A stretch of DNA of 64,000 bases, taken from NCBI RefSeq assembly GCF_001865575.2, contig NZ_CP017562.2:2542001-2606000 (forward strand). The letters run 5' to 3'. A model generated the notes under the pieces. That model was not told where the DNA came from. It worked only from the letters and a program-made list of their open reading frames with translations, and made no database searches. Positions within the stretch are counted from its first letter, which is position 1. Every line of letters starts with the position of its first letter. The translations under genes were made by a program, and so were the position numbers. This document shows, in pieces, positions 32,207 to 40,329 of the stretch. Origin of the DNA: Paraburkholderia sprentiae WSM5005. Its GTDB lineage: Bacteria; Pseudomonadota; Gammaproteobacteria; Burkholderiales; Burkholderiaceae.

Positions 32207-33247
32207 TCAGTTCTCGGGCGCGGGCGCGCGGGGGTCGAGCAGGCCCGCGTCGCGCAACGCGGACCACAAGGCCGCGGGGATCGGTTGCTCGAACGACGCG
32301 ACGTTCTCGCGCAGTTCGTCGACACTGCGCGCGCCGGTCAGCACGGTGGCCACCGCCGGATGAGCATACGGAAACTGCAACGCGGCGGCGGCGAGCGGCA
32401 CGTTATGCGCGCGGCACACCGCCTCCAGACGCGCGACGCGCTCTATCACCTCGGGCGGCGCAGTGCCGTAGTTGAACTTCAGATCGCCTTCGACGCCGCG
32501 CGCCAGAATGCCCGAATTGAACGCGCCGCCAAGCAGGATGCTGACGCCGCGCGCTTCGCAGGCGGGCAGCAGGTCGTCGAGGGTGGTCTGCTCGAGCAGC
32601 GTATAACGGCCCGCGAGCAACGCGCAATCGATATCGAACTCGGCCATCGCGTCGAGGATCACCGCGCCTTCATTGACGCCAAGGCCGACCGCCTTGATCG
32701 CGCCGGTCGAGCGCAGGCGCTCCAGCGCGCGGAAGCCGCCGCCTTCGGTCAGTTGCCGCCAGTAGTGCGGATGCTGGTCGCCGTGCGTGACGCGGCCGAT
32801 GTCGTGCACGAGAAGAATGTCGATGTCGATGATGCCCAGACGCTGCTGGCTGTCCTCGAACGAACGCAGGATGCCGTCGTGGGTGTAGTCGTAGATCGCT
32901 TCGAACGGCAGCGGATTCTGCCAGCCTTCGCGGTCGTCGAACGGCGACGTGCGCGGCACGAAGCGGCGCCCGACCTTGGTCGACAGCACGTACTCGCCGC
33001 GCGGGTAGTGGCGCAGGGCGGCGCCGAGCCGATGCTCGGCTTTGGTGTTGCCGTAGTGCGGCGCAGTGTCGAAGTAGCGCACACCCGCATCCCATGCGGC
33101 GGCGATCGTCGAGTGGGCTTCCTCGTCGGACAGGTCGCGGTACAGGCCGCCGAGCGGCGCGGTGCCGAGACTCAGTCCGCTCACCTGCAATGGGCTGCGG
33201 CCGATACGGCGCCGCTGGCCGAGCTTCGATCCTATCGATGCCGCCAT
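32207..33247 (-). CDS. Aldo/keto reductase, probable L-fucose dehydrogenase
   Basis: A 346-residue NAD(P)-dependent aldo/keto reductase. The catalytic tetrad can be read: Asp and Tyr in RYFDTAPHYG, Lys in LSTKVG and His in LLVHDIG. RVTHGDQHPHYW and the pyridoxal-4-dehydrogenase-like or L-galactose/L-fucose dehydrogenase pattern place it in the D-threo-aldose/L-fucose dehydrogenase group, which oxidises the free sugar to the lactone. First gene of the minus-strand operon, with GGAG eight bases before the ATG, and divergent from an IclR regulator. Confidence 0.88.
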   Translation of the reverse strand: MAASIGSKLGQRRRIGRSPLQVSGLSLGTAPLGGLYRDLSDEEAHSTIAAAWDAGVRYFDTAPHYGNTKAEHRLGAALRHYPRGEYVLSTKVGRRFVPRTSPFDDREGWQNPLPFEAIYDYTHDGILRSFEDSQQRLGIIDIDILLVHDIGRVTHGDQHPHYWRQLTEGGGFRALERLRSTGAIKAVGLGVNEGAVILDAMAEFDIDCALLAGRYTLLEQTTLDDLLPACEARGVSILLGGAFNSGILARGVEGDLKFNYGTAPPEVIERVARLEAVCRAHNVPLAAAALQFPYAHPAVATVLTGARSVDELRENVASFEQPIPAALWSALRDAGLLDPRAPAPEN

Positions 33248-33334
33248 GAGCGTGTCTCCAAGTTTGTGATGTTTTTACCATGCGGCGGCGAGATGCGACG
33301 GTAACATTGCGCAGATCGCCTCGGCCCGCGTTCA

Positions 33335-33346
33335 TTCACCAGTGAA
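33335..33346. promoter_or_regulatory. Candidate operator between fucose-like operon and IclR gene
   Basis: TTCACCAGTGAA has matching 5-base arms (TTCAC/GTGAA) and is followed by AT-rich TATTCATATTCGAAT. It lies about 90 bp from the operon start and 155 bp from the regulator start. Weak evidence; the regulator may bind elsewhere, and CCCGGGTTTTCCCGAG at 33401-33416 is an alternative. Confidence 0.35.
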
Positions 33347-33502
33347 CGTATTATTCATATTCGAATTTTTGCAAGTCAAGAAAACTACGCGGCGCGGATG
33401 CCCGGGTTTTCCCGAGCAATGGCGTTCCAGTTCGCGAAATGTTACGCATTCGCCCACGCGCACCAGATAATCAGAGCTCCAAACGGGATTCCAACCTTCA
33501 CT

Positions 33503-34288
33503 ATGGACGCTGAAGACAAAGACGACGACCGATATCGCGCCCCCGCGCTGGACAAAGGCCTCGACATTCTCGAGTTGCTGTCCGAGCAGAAGGAGGGACT
33601 GACACGCGCCGAAATCACGCGACAGCTTGGCCGCAACGCGAGCGAGATGTACCGGATGCTCGAACGTCTGGTCGCGCGGCAATACGTGGTGCGCTCGGCG
33701 GCCGGCGACCGCTACTCGCTGAGCCTCAAGCTGTTCGCGCTCGGGCATCGTCATCCGCCGATGAACCGGCTGATCGCCGAAGCGCTGCCGCTGATGCAGC
33801 GCTTCGCCGACGCGGCCGAGCAGTCGTGCCACCTCGTCGTCTACGATCGCGGCAACTTGCTGGTGATCGCCCAGGTCGACGGACCGGGCACGTGGGGCAT
33901 GTCGGTGCGACTCGGCTCGCGGGTCGGCCTGATCGACACCGGTTCGGGTCGCGTGATGCTCGCGTTTCAGAGCGTCGAGCAGCGTCAGCAGATGCTTGCC
34001 GAGCACACGAAGGTGAAGGGCGAAGTGACGCTCGATCGCGACGCGCTGGAGGAGGCTTGCGAGCGCATCCGCGCGGCGGGCTTCTGGCAGAAGGACAGTC
34101 AGCAGACCTTCGGCGTCACCGACGTGACCTTCCCGATACTCGCGCCGTCGGGACAGGCGATTGCGGTGCTGACCTGCCCGTATCTGCGGCGCATCGACGA
34201 ATACGTCGCGCCGACGCTCGAAGCAGCCACCACGCTGCTGCGCGACACGGTGCAGGCGCTGTCGATGTTCCACGAGCAGGCCGCGTAA
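33503..34288 (+). CDS. IclR-family transcriptional regulator
   Basis: A 261-residue regulator with the IclR winged helix at residues about 15-75 (LDKGLDILELLSEQKEGLTRAEITRQLGRNASEMYRMLERL) and the effector-binding domain at 85-255 (QSCHLVVYDRGNLLVIAQVDG, SVRLGSRVGLIDTGSGRVMLAF, FGVTDVTFPILAPSGQAIAVL). Divergent from the four-gene sugar-acid operon, which it most likely controls. ATG at 33503 fits the family start; longer in-frame options add a basic tail with no family match. Activator or repressor cannot be told from sequence. Confidence 0.9.
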   Translation: MDAEDKDDDRYRAPALDKGLDILELLSEQKEGLTRAEITRQLGRNASEMYRMLERLVARQYVVRSAAGDRYSLSLKLFALGHRHPPMNRLIAEALPLMQRFADAAEQSCHLVVYDRGNLLVIAQVDGPGTWGMSVRLGSRVGLIDTGSGRVMLAFQSVEQRQQMLAEHTKVKGEVTLDRDALEEACERIRAAGFWQKDSQQTFGVTDVTFPILAPSGQAIAVLTCPYLRRIDEYVAPTLEAATTLLRDTVQALSMFHEQAA

Positions 34289-34390
34289 GCGGCAAGCCAC
34301 CCAGCAGCGCGCTCGCGCACATGGTTTAGAATGGCGGCCCTTCCAAAACTGCGCCGCATGACGGGCTCATGCGCGCGCATCGATTGAGCA

Positions 34391-34936
34391 ATGGCCAAAC
34401 TTCTGACCGATTCCGAATTCCAGCGTTTTTCCGAACTCCAGCAGAAGCAGTCGAGCTTCACGATCACCGTTGAAGAAGCCGACGAACTGCGCGACATCGT
34501 CGCTCACGCGCAGAAGCGCCGCGACGACCGCGCCGCCGCGATGCAAAGCATCGAGACTTTTATCCGGCAATTCGACATCACCCCCGACGAGCTGTTTTCG
34601 TCCGAGCAGATCGGCGAAGCCGCGCGCACCTACGGCCTGATTCCGGCCGCGCGCAAGGAACGCATGCTGCCGCCGTCGCTGACGTTCAACGGCAAGCCGT
34701 ATCAATGGACCACACGTGCGCTGCCCGACGACATCCGCGTGCCGCTGTTCGATGCGTTCAAGCGCGGCGAATCGGTGAAATCGTTCATTGCCACGCTGAA
34801 GGACGCGAACCGCTGCGCGGCCACGATCGCGCGGCTCGAGCGCGAAACCGGCGCGGTATATGCGCAGGCATGGCTCGATGAGCTGTCGGTCACGCGCGCG
34901 CAGGTGGATGAGGCGGCGCTGAAGTTGGCCGCTTGA
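34391..34936 (+). CDS. Conserved hypothetical protein
   Basis: Unrecognised 181-residue soluble protein, acidic, Gln/Glu/Lys-rich and largely helical. Residues 1-60 look like a coiled coil (FQRFSELQQKQSSFTITVEEADELRDIVAHAQKRRDD). A short ITPDELFSSEQIGEAARTYGL segment follows, then a conserved-looking PPSLTFNGKPYQWTTRALPDDIR. Hydrophobic pattern and codon use indicate a true gene. The start follows TTGAGCA with little ribosome site; a TAGAAT box at 34327 could be its -10. Convergent with the acetyltransferase gene. Confidence 0.75.
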   Translation: MAKLLTDSEFQRFSELQQKQSSFTITVEEADELRDIVAHAQKRRDDRAAAMQSIETFIRQFDITPDELFSSEQIGEAARTYGLIPAARKERMLPPSLTFNGKPYQWTTRALPDDIRVPLFDAFKRGESVKSFIATLKDANRCAATIARLERETGAVYAQAWLDELSVTRAQVDEAALKLAA

Positions 34937-34978
34937 GGTGGTGAAGCCGAGCGTTGCGCGGGCCGCGATGCAAGCCGC

Positions 34979-37414
34979 TCAACGCGCCGACCGGTTCTGT
35001 GCAGAGGACTTCGGGTCCGCCTGCGCCGTTTCATCGAGCGCCAACCGGAACCCCACCACGCTGGGATCATCGGTCCGCGTGATCGTGAAACCGCTGGCCC
35101 TCGCGAGCGCGATCATCGCGCTGTTCTCGCGCAACGCTTCACCGACCAGCCAGTGGGTCTCGCGGGCCCGCGCGTACGCGATGATCCGCTGCATCAGCAA
35201 CTGGCCCAGGCGCCGCCCCTTCTGATCCGAGCGCACGGCCACCGCGAATTCGGCCGTCTCGTTGTCGGGATCGGCCACCGCGCGCACCACGCCGAGCGTC
35301 TGCGCGACGCCATCTTCGTTATCGACCGTCGCGATCAACGCCATTTCCCGGTCGTAGTCGATCTGCGTCATGCGCGCGAGTTGCGAGTGGTCGAACGCGC
35401 CGACCGCGCCGAAAAAACGCAGGCGCAAATCTTCCGGCGTCATCGCCTGCACGAAATCGCGATGCGCGTTTTCGTCTTCCGGGCGAATCGGCCGCACCGT
35501 CACGCGCATGCCCTGCCAGTCGATCGTTTCCTCGAAGCGCCGCGGATACGGCACGATCGCGAGACGGCTGCGCTGCGCGCCGATCCGCAACACCGGCTCG
35601 ATGACTGTCACGCGATTCCGGTACACCCTCAGCGTCAACGACAGGCCGACGATCTCGCGCACGTCGCAAACCGCTTGCGACACCGCCGTCAACGCCGCGA
35701 GCGCCGGCTCGGGCGCGACCAGCCTTGCGTAGTGCGAACGCGTGACGATGTCGCGCGCGAGCATCGGATTGAGCGGCGGCAGGCCATAGACGCGCAACCC
35801 GTTGGAAACGCCGTCGAGCGGCGGCGCGGTGAAGCGGAACACGGGGCCGAAGTTGTCATCGTCGTGCAGGTCGACGGCGACGTCGGCGATGGGTGTTGCC
35901 GCGCCGTCCGCATCGGCTCCCTGCGCGTCGGCGCCCGCCGCTTCGGCATCCTCCACCCGCAACCCGAAGCGCGCCAGAAACCGCGCCGCCGCCTCCCCGG
36001 CAAGCTCGCTTTGGCCAGCCGCCAATGCTTCGCGAGCCTGCGCCTGGGCCGCATCGATCGCCTCGGGAATCTGCGCGGGCAGGCCCTCCGGCGTTTGCAT
36101 CAGCAACTCGCGGCCCAGCCGGTAATCGACCAGACGCGCGAACGCGCGTGCGAGCCGCTGCGGCGTCGTATGCACCGGGATGCCCTGCGCGTGCAGCGCG
36201 TCGCGCCGCGCCGCATCGACGCCGCCGAAGAAGCACGCGAGCAGCCCGCGATACGCAAAGCGCTGATGCTCGATCAACGCCTGCGCGACGTCGTCGACCG
36301 GCGCGCCATGCGTCGACGCGTGCACCACGAACGCGGTGCCCGTCTCGCGGTACTCGCCGAGCAGCTTCAGCGCAGTGCCGAAGTGCTCGGCACGCGCGCC
36401 GTCGCCCAGCAGCAGCGGATTGCCGCCGACCGCCTGCGGCAGCGCCTCGCGCAGCGCCTCCGACGCCGCGGCCGGCCACGGCGCGAGCGGGCCGCCGGCG
36501 GCGGCGAACGCGTCGCGCGCGAGCGTCGCGAGACCGCGGTCGCTGGTGATCAGCGTCGCGGTGCCGCCCGCCGCTACGCGGCCGACGCCCAGCGTTTCGA
36601 TTTCGTCGAGCAGATCGTCGAGCGCGTCGACGCGCACGAGGCCGGCGCGCCGGAACGCCGCTGTATAGAGACCGTCGGCGGGATCGTCGCGGCCGGTGCG
36701 CAGCGCGAGCACCGGCTTGTTGCGCGCCGCCGCGCGCGCGGCCGACATGAACTTGCGCGCCGCCCGCACGCTGTCGAGTTCGAGCAGGATCGCGCGGGTG
36801 CTGGCGTCGCTCGCGAGGTAATCGAGCACGTCGCCGGCATCGACGTCGGCCTCCGCACCGAGCGCCACCGCGTGCGAAAAACCCAGCCCGCGCGCCCGCG
36901 CCCAGCCGAGCACCGCGTTGGTCAGCGCATTCGACTGCGACACCCAAGCGACGCCGCCCGCTTTGACCGTGCACGACGGCGCACCCAAATGCGCGCCGAG
37001 CGCCGGCGACACCACGCCGAGACTGCCCGGCCCGACGATGCGCAGCAGATGCGGCCGCGCCGCCGACAACGCGTGCCGCAGCGCCCGCTGGTCTTCAGCG
37101 TTGCGCACTTCGCCGACGATGATCACGCCGCGCGTGCCCATGCCGCCGAGCTTATGGATCAACGAGGGCCAGGTCGCGGGCGGCGTGCAGATCACCGCGA
37201 CGGTGGGCGCCTGCGGCAGATCGACGACGTCGCGGATCACCGCGTGGCCGCCGAGCGTCGCGTGCTTCGGATTGACCGGCCACAGTGGACCGTCGAAGCC
37301 GCCTTCCAGCACGCGCGCCCAGACCATCGCGCCGGTGCTGCCCGGCCTTTCGGACGCGCCGATCACGGCGACGGATTTCGGGCGAAACAAGGCGTCGAGA
37401 TTGCGAACAGTCAC
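34979..37414 (-). CDS. Pat-like protein acetyltransferase (acyl-CoA synthetase-like domain plus GNAT)
   Basis: An 811-residue two-part protein. Residues 1-470 resemble the NDP-forming acyl-CoA synthetase alpha part (CoA-binding PKSVAVIGASERPGSTG, GPLWPVNPKHATLGG, LRIVGPGSLGVVSP). Residues about 475-640 look like a reduced beta/ATP-grasp part. The C terminus (about 645-800) is a GNAT acetyltransferase with VRPIRPEDENAHRDFV and the acetyl-CoA motif RSDQKGRRLGQLLM. This order is that of Salmonella Pat, which acetylates Acs and other acyl-CoA synthetases on lysine; in Pat the synthetase-like part is regulatory. It is shorter than Pat (about 886), mainly in the middle. Target inferred from family. 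Confidence 0.85.
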   Translation of the reverse strand: MTVRNLDALFRPKSVAVIGASERPGSTGAMVWARVLEGGFDGPLWPVNPKHATLGGHAVIRDVVDLPQAPTVAVICTPPATWPSLIHKLGGMGTRGVIIVGEVRNAEDQRALRHALSAARPHLLRIVGPGSLGVVSPALGAHLGAPSCTVKAGGVAWVSQSNALTNAVLGWARARGLGFSHAVALGAEADVDAGDVLDYLASDASTRAILLELDSVRAARKFMSAARAAARNKPVLALRTGRDDPADGLYTAAFRRAGLVRVDALDDLLDEIETLGVGRVAAGGTATLITSDRGLATLARDAFAAAGGPLAPWPAAASEALREALPQAVGGNPLLLGDGARAEHFGTALKLLGEYRETGTAFVVHASTHGAPVDDVAQALIEHQRFAYRGLLACFFGGVDAARRDALHAQGIPVHTTPQRLARAFARLVDYRLGRELLMQTPEGLPAQIPEAIDAAQAQAREALAAGQSELAGEAAARFLARFGLRVEDAEAAGADAQGADADGAATPIADVAVDLHDDDNFGPVFRFTAPPLDGVSNGLRVYGLPPLNPMLARDIVTRSHYARLVAPEPALAALTAVSQAVCDVREIVGLSLTLRVYRNRVTVIEPVLRIGAQRSRLAIVPYPRRFEETIDWQGMRVTVRPIRPEDENAHRDFVQAMTPEDLRLRFFGAVGAFDHSQLARMTQIDYDREMALIATVDNEDGVAQTLGVVRAVADPDNETAEFAVAVRSDQKGRRLGQLLMQRIIAYARARETHWLVGEALRENSAMIALARASGFTITRTDDPSVVGFRLALDETAQADPKSSAQNRSAR

Positions 37415-37530
37415 GGGCGCTCCATGCGGTTGGACAGGAATTGGAGCCGGCTTCGCGGCGAAGCGGGTGGTTCGGTCAGCATAGGCGAAGTCGCGCGCTG
37501 GCGCGGGACCTTGTCGCGACGGCGGCCCAA

Positions 37531-37561
37531 AGAAAAAAGCCGCGTCGAACGACGCGGCTTT
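37531..37561 (-). terminator. Terminator of prfC
   Basis: Arms AAAGCCGCGTC (37536-37546) and GACGCGGCTTT (37551-37561) with loop GAAC. On the minus strand it ends in GGCTTTTTTCTTTGG, 30 bp after the prfC stop. Confidence 0.9.
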
Positions 37562-37590
37562 CTAGCTTCGCAACCAGCGGACTCGCGGCT

Positions 37591-39192
37591 TTACATCGCC
37601 TTCCTGAACGGCGCGCCCGAGTGCTCGCGCAACTCGTTGAAGACGATCTTCGGCCATGCCTTCTGCGCGACTTCGATCTCCGACACATGCGAGGCCAGAT
37701 AGGTCGGCGCATCGGATGCATCGAGCGCGATCCGCGCCGAGTACGAATCGGTGAAGCGGCGCAGTTCGGCCGCATCGTCGCTGGTCACCCAGCGCGACAG
37801 GCGGTAGCGCGCCGGCGCCATGCGCACGTCGACCTTGTATTCGGTCGACAGACGGTGCGACACCACTTCGAATTGCAGCTGCCCGACCGCACCGAGAATC
37901 ATCAGACCGCCCGCCTCGGGCCGGAATACCTGGATCGCGCCTTCCTCGCCGAGCTGCTTCAGCGCTTCGCCGAGCTGCTTCGCGCGCATCGGATCGACCA
38001 CTTCGACGGTCTGGAAAATTTCCGGCGCGAAGAACGGCAGCCCGACGAACTGTAGCTGCTCGCCTTCGGTCAGCGTATCGCCGAGACTCAGCGTGCCGTG
38101 ATTCGGAATCCCGATGATGTCGCCCGGATACGCCTCGCTCACCGTCTCGCGACGCTGCGACAGGAACGTGACCACGTTGTTCGCGCGGAACGTCTTGTTC
38201 GAGCGGGTGACCTTCACGGCCATACCGCGCTCGAAACGTCCTGAGCACACGCGGATGAACGCGACGCGGTCGCGGTGCGCAAGGTCCATGTTCGCCTGCA
38301 CCTTGAATACGACGCCGGTGAATTTCGACTCTTCGGGCTGCACCGGACGCTGCACGGTCATGCGCGTCGACGGCGGCGGCGCAAGGTCGACCAGAGCCTC
38401 GAGAATTTCCTTCACGCCGAAGTTGTTGATCGCCGAGCCGAACAGCACCGGCGACTGCTGACCGGCGAGGAACTGCTCACGATCGAACTCGGGCGTCGCG
38501 CCGCTGATCAGATCGATTTCTTCCTTCGCGCGCACCCAGGCATGACCGAAACGGCGCTCGCCTTCCTCATCGCCCAGCGCCTGCAGCGTTTCGACCGCGC
38601 CGCCAGCGGTATCCTGGCCGGCGCGAAACACGCGCACCTGATCGCGCTGGACGTCGTAGACGCCCTGAAAATCCTTGCCCATGCCGATCGGCCACGTGAA
38701 CGGCACCGCCGACACACCGAGGTGCCGCTCGATTTCGTCGAGCAGTTCGAGCGGCTCGCGCACTTCGCGATCGAGCTTGTTGATGAACGTGACGATCGGC
38801 GTCTTGCGGCTGCGACAGACTTCCAGCAGCTTCAGCGTCTGCGCTTCGACGCCGTTCGCGCCGTCGATCACCATCACGGCGGCGTCGACCGCGGTCAGCA
38901 CGCGATAGGTGTCCTCGGAGAAGTCCTCGTGGCCAGGGGTGTCGAGCAGGTTGATCACGCAATCGCCGTATTCGAACTGCATCACCGAGCTCGCGACCGA
39001 GATGCCGCGTTGCTTTTCGATTTCCATCCAGTCGGACGTCGCGTAGCGGTTGCTCTTGCGGCCCTTCACGGTACCGGCGATCTGGATCGCGCCCGAGAAC
39101 AGCAGCAGTTTTTCGGTGAGTGTGGTCTTACCCGCGTCCGGGTGGGAAATGACCGCGAACGTGCGGCGGCGTTTGAGTTCGGAGACTGACAT
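37591..39192 (-). CDS. prfC: Peptide chain release factor 3
   Basis: Class II release factor RF3, the GTPase that recycles RF1/RF2 from the ribosome after peptide release. Length is 533 residues (family about 525-535). G1 is SHPDAGKTTLTEK, G2 follows KQRGISVASS, G3 is DTPGHEDFSEDTYR and G4 is NKLDRE. The elongation-factor-like domains II and III follow (VAFIRVCSGRFERGMAV, ILGAVGQLQFEVVSHRL). Complete, with its own terminator. Monocistronic in this layout. Confidence 0.96.
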   Translation of the reverse strand: MSVSELKRRRTFAVISHPDAGKTTLTEKLLLFSGAIQIAGTVKGRKSNRYATSDWMEIEKQRGISVASSVMQFEYGDCVINLLDTPGHEDFSEDTYRVLTAVDAAVMVIDGANGVEAQTLKLLEVCRSRKTPIVTFINKLDREVREPLELLDEIERHLGVSAVPFTWPIGMGKDFQGVYDVQRDQVRVFRAGQDTAGGAVETLQALGDEEGERRFGHAWVRAKEEIDLISGATPEFDREQFLAGQQSPVLFGSAINNFGVKEILEALVDLAPPPSTRMTVQRPVQPEESKFTGVVFKVQANMDLAHRDRVAFIRVCSGRFERGMAVKVTRSNKTFRANNVVTFLSQRRETVSEAYPGDIIGIPNHGTLSLGDTLTEGEQLQFVGLPFFAPEIFQTVEVVDPMRAKQLGEALKQLGEEGAIQVFRPEAGGLMILGAVGQLQFEVVSHRLSTEYKVDVRMAPARYRLSRWVTSDDAAELRRFTDSYSARIALDASDAPTYLASHVSEIEVAQKAWPKIVFNELREHSGAPFRKAM

Positions 39193-39464
39193 CGGGTCGG
39201 GCGGTCACGGAAAGGGGTTCAAGCGGTTCCCGGCGGCGTTGGGCGGCCGGTATGCCGCGCGTGGCGCGGCGGCGTCGAGTTGCGCGAGTCAGGCGCGGGC
39301 CGGGGACCGGCCGGCGCTCGCGCCGCGTCCGAAAACGGGCGGCGAACGGGTCGCGGCCCAAGGTTCACGATGCGGGAATCGCTGGCGCAAAAACGGCGCA
39401 AGGTGCGAATGATACACGTCTGGCGCGACCGCCGGGGAAAGGGGTGCCGCGCATGCTCGCGGCG

Positions 39465-39485
39465 AAAGGTGAGGGTTTTCGGGAC
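39465..39485 (+). repeat. Direct repeat, copy 1 (AAAGGTGAGGGTTTTCGGGA)
   Basis: Differs at one base from the copy at 39811-39831 (G to C at position 10). A partial copy, AAAGGTGAGG, is at 39514-39523. Flanking bases GC(G/A) and (C)TT(C/G)CG are also similar. Confidence 0.65.
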
Positions 39486-39642
39486 TTGCGGCGGCGAATC
39501 TCGATTTGCGGCCAAAGGTGAGGATCGCGAAGCGCATGCTCGCACCTACCACGGCGCTCGCACCGCAAATGCGATGTTCGGGAAAACCGCGAAAAAGCTT
39601 CGCACCGCTGCAAAAGGCTCGTGGCCGACGCCTGAAAACGCC

Positions 39643-39660
39643 CGCCAGCAAAGGCTGGCG
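39643..39660. repeat. Hairpin in prfC-hns interval
   Basis: Arms CGCCAGC and GCTGGCG with loop AAAG, 7 perfect pairs. No T tract follows. Confidence 0.5.
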
Positions 39661-39746
39661 CGGATTTTCAGCGAGCTGTGCGAAGCCGCGCGACGCGATG
39701 GCGACTCGCACGTGCCGCGGTGCGTCGCGCGACAACGCCTGGCTCA

Positions 39747-39778
39747 CCGAAGCATCCGATAAGGTTCGGATGCTTCGG
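39747..39778. repeat. 13-bp perfect inverted repeat
   Basis: Arms CCGAAGCATCCGA (39747-39759) and TCGGATGCTTCGG (39766-39778) with a 6-base loop. It resembles a terminator stem but lacks a T tract on either strand. It lies about 130 bp past the H-NS-like stop. Confidence 0.65.
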
Positions 39779-39810
39779 CGGATTTCGCTGTACGCGTTCA
39801 GGCGTCACGC

Positions 39811-39831
39811 AAAGGTGAGCGTTTTCGGGAC
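39811..39831 (+). repeat. Direct repeat, copy 2
   Basis: AAAGGTGAGCGTTTTCGGGA plus C; second copy of the 39465-39485 element, 346 bp away in the same orientation. Confidence 0.65.
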
Positions 39832-39906
39832 CTTCGCAACGGTGCGGAACGAAACAAACAACGCATCACTTCAGAGGACACGGCGCCTCGGCATCCGCGG
39901 CGAAGC

Positions 39907-40206
39907 TCAACCTTCGATCAGAAACCGCTCACGATTCTTCCCGACGAGCCAGGCCGGCGAGCGCCCACGGCCGCTCCATGTTTCGCCGGTCTTCGGATTG
40001 CGGTACTTGGCGACCGATGTCGTTGACGACTTGCGGCGCGGCTTCGGCGAGGGGCTCGTGAATCCGAGTTCTTCGGCGGTCAGGTCGTATTCGGCGACCT
40101 TTTGTTTGATGTCGGCGATAGCTTGCGCGATTTCTTTCTCGCGCGCCGCTGCGACTTCCTTGTGGAGTTTTTCGAGTTGCGCAGTCAACTGCTTGTAAGA
40201 GGCCAT
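39907..40206 (-). CDS. H-NS histone-like family protein
   Basis: A 99-residue nucleoid protein of the H-NS family as found in Burkholderiales. The N-terminal half is a coiled coil for dimerisation (SYKQLTAQLEKLHKEVAAAREKEIAQAIADIKQKVAEYDLTAEELGF), followed by a Lys/Ser linker and the C-terminal AT-DNA-binding core KYRNPKTGETWSGRGRSPAWL. It silences AT-rich or acquired DNA by family analogy. Start at 40206, with AGGGGGA upstream; an in-frame ATG at 40266 would add 20 atypical residues. Flanked by the repeat-rich noncoding interval on its downstream side. Confidence 0.93.
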   Translation of the reverse strand: MASYKQLTAQLEKLHKEVAAAREKEIAQAIADIKQKVAEYDLTAEELGFTSPSPKPRRKSSTTSVAKYRNPKTGETWSGRGRSPAWLVGKNRERFLIEG

Positions 40207-40329
40207 GCCGGTGTTCCCCCTCGGTGGACGCACTGCGATGCATTGCGATGAATGATTGGCGGACACTATCAGACGAATAAATCACAGGATAGTGAATCGC
40301 GCGTCCGCGTGCATGCGCGGCGGACCCGC

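Larger units (their letters stand above)
39193..39906. other. Noncoding, hairpin- and repeat-rich interval
   Basis: 714 bp between prfC and the H-NS-like gene. I find no credible gene. It holds a 21-bp direct repeat present twice (39465-39485 and 39811-39831, one mismatch) plus a shorter third copy (39514-39523), a 12-mer GCGCATGCTCGC twice (near 39450 and 39533), and two hairpins. Confidence 0.6.

Noticed and set aside
35153..37702. An 849-codon frame antisense to the Pat-like gene
   Set aside because: Arg-rich shadow composition with no domain. The minus strand has intact CoA-binding and GNAT motifs.
39506..40198. Plus-strand frame across the repeat-rich interval and the H-NS-like gene
   Set aside because: Composition is that of shadow frames, no ribosome site, and it is antisense to the H-NS-like gene.
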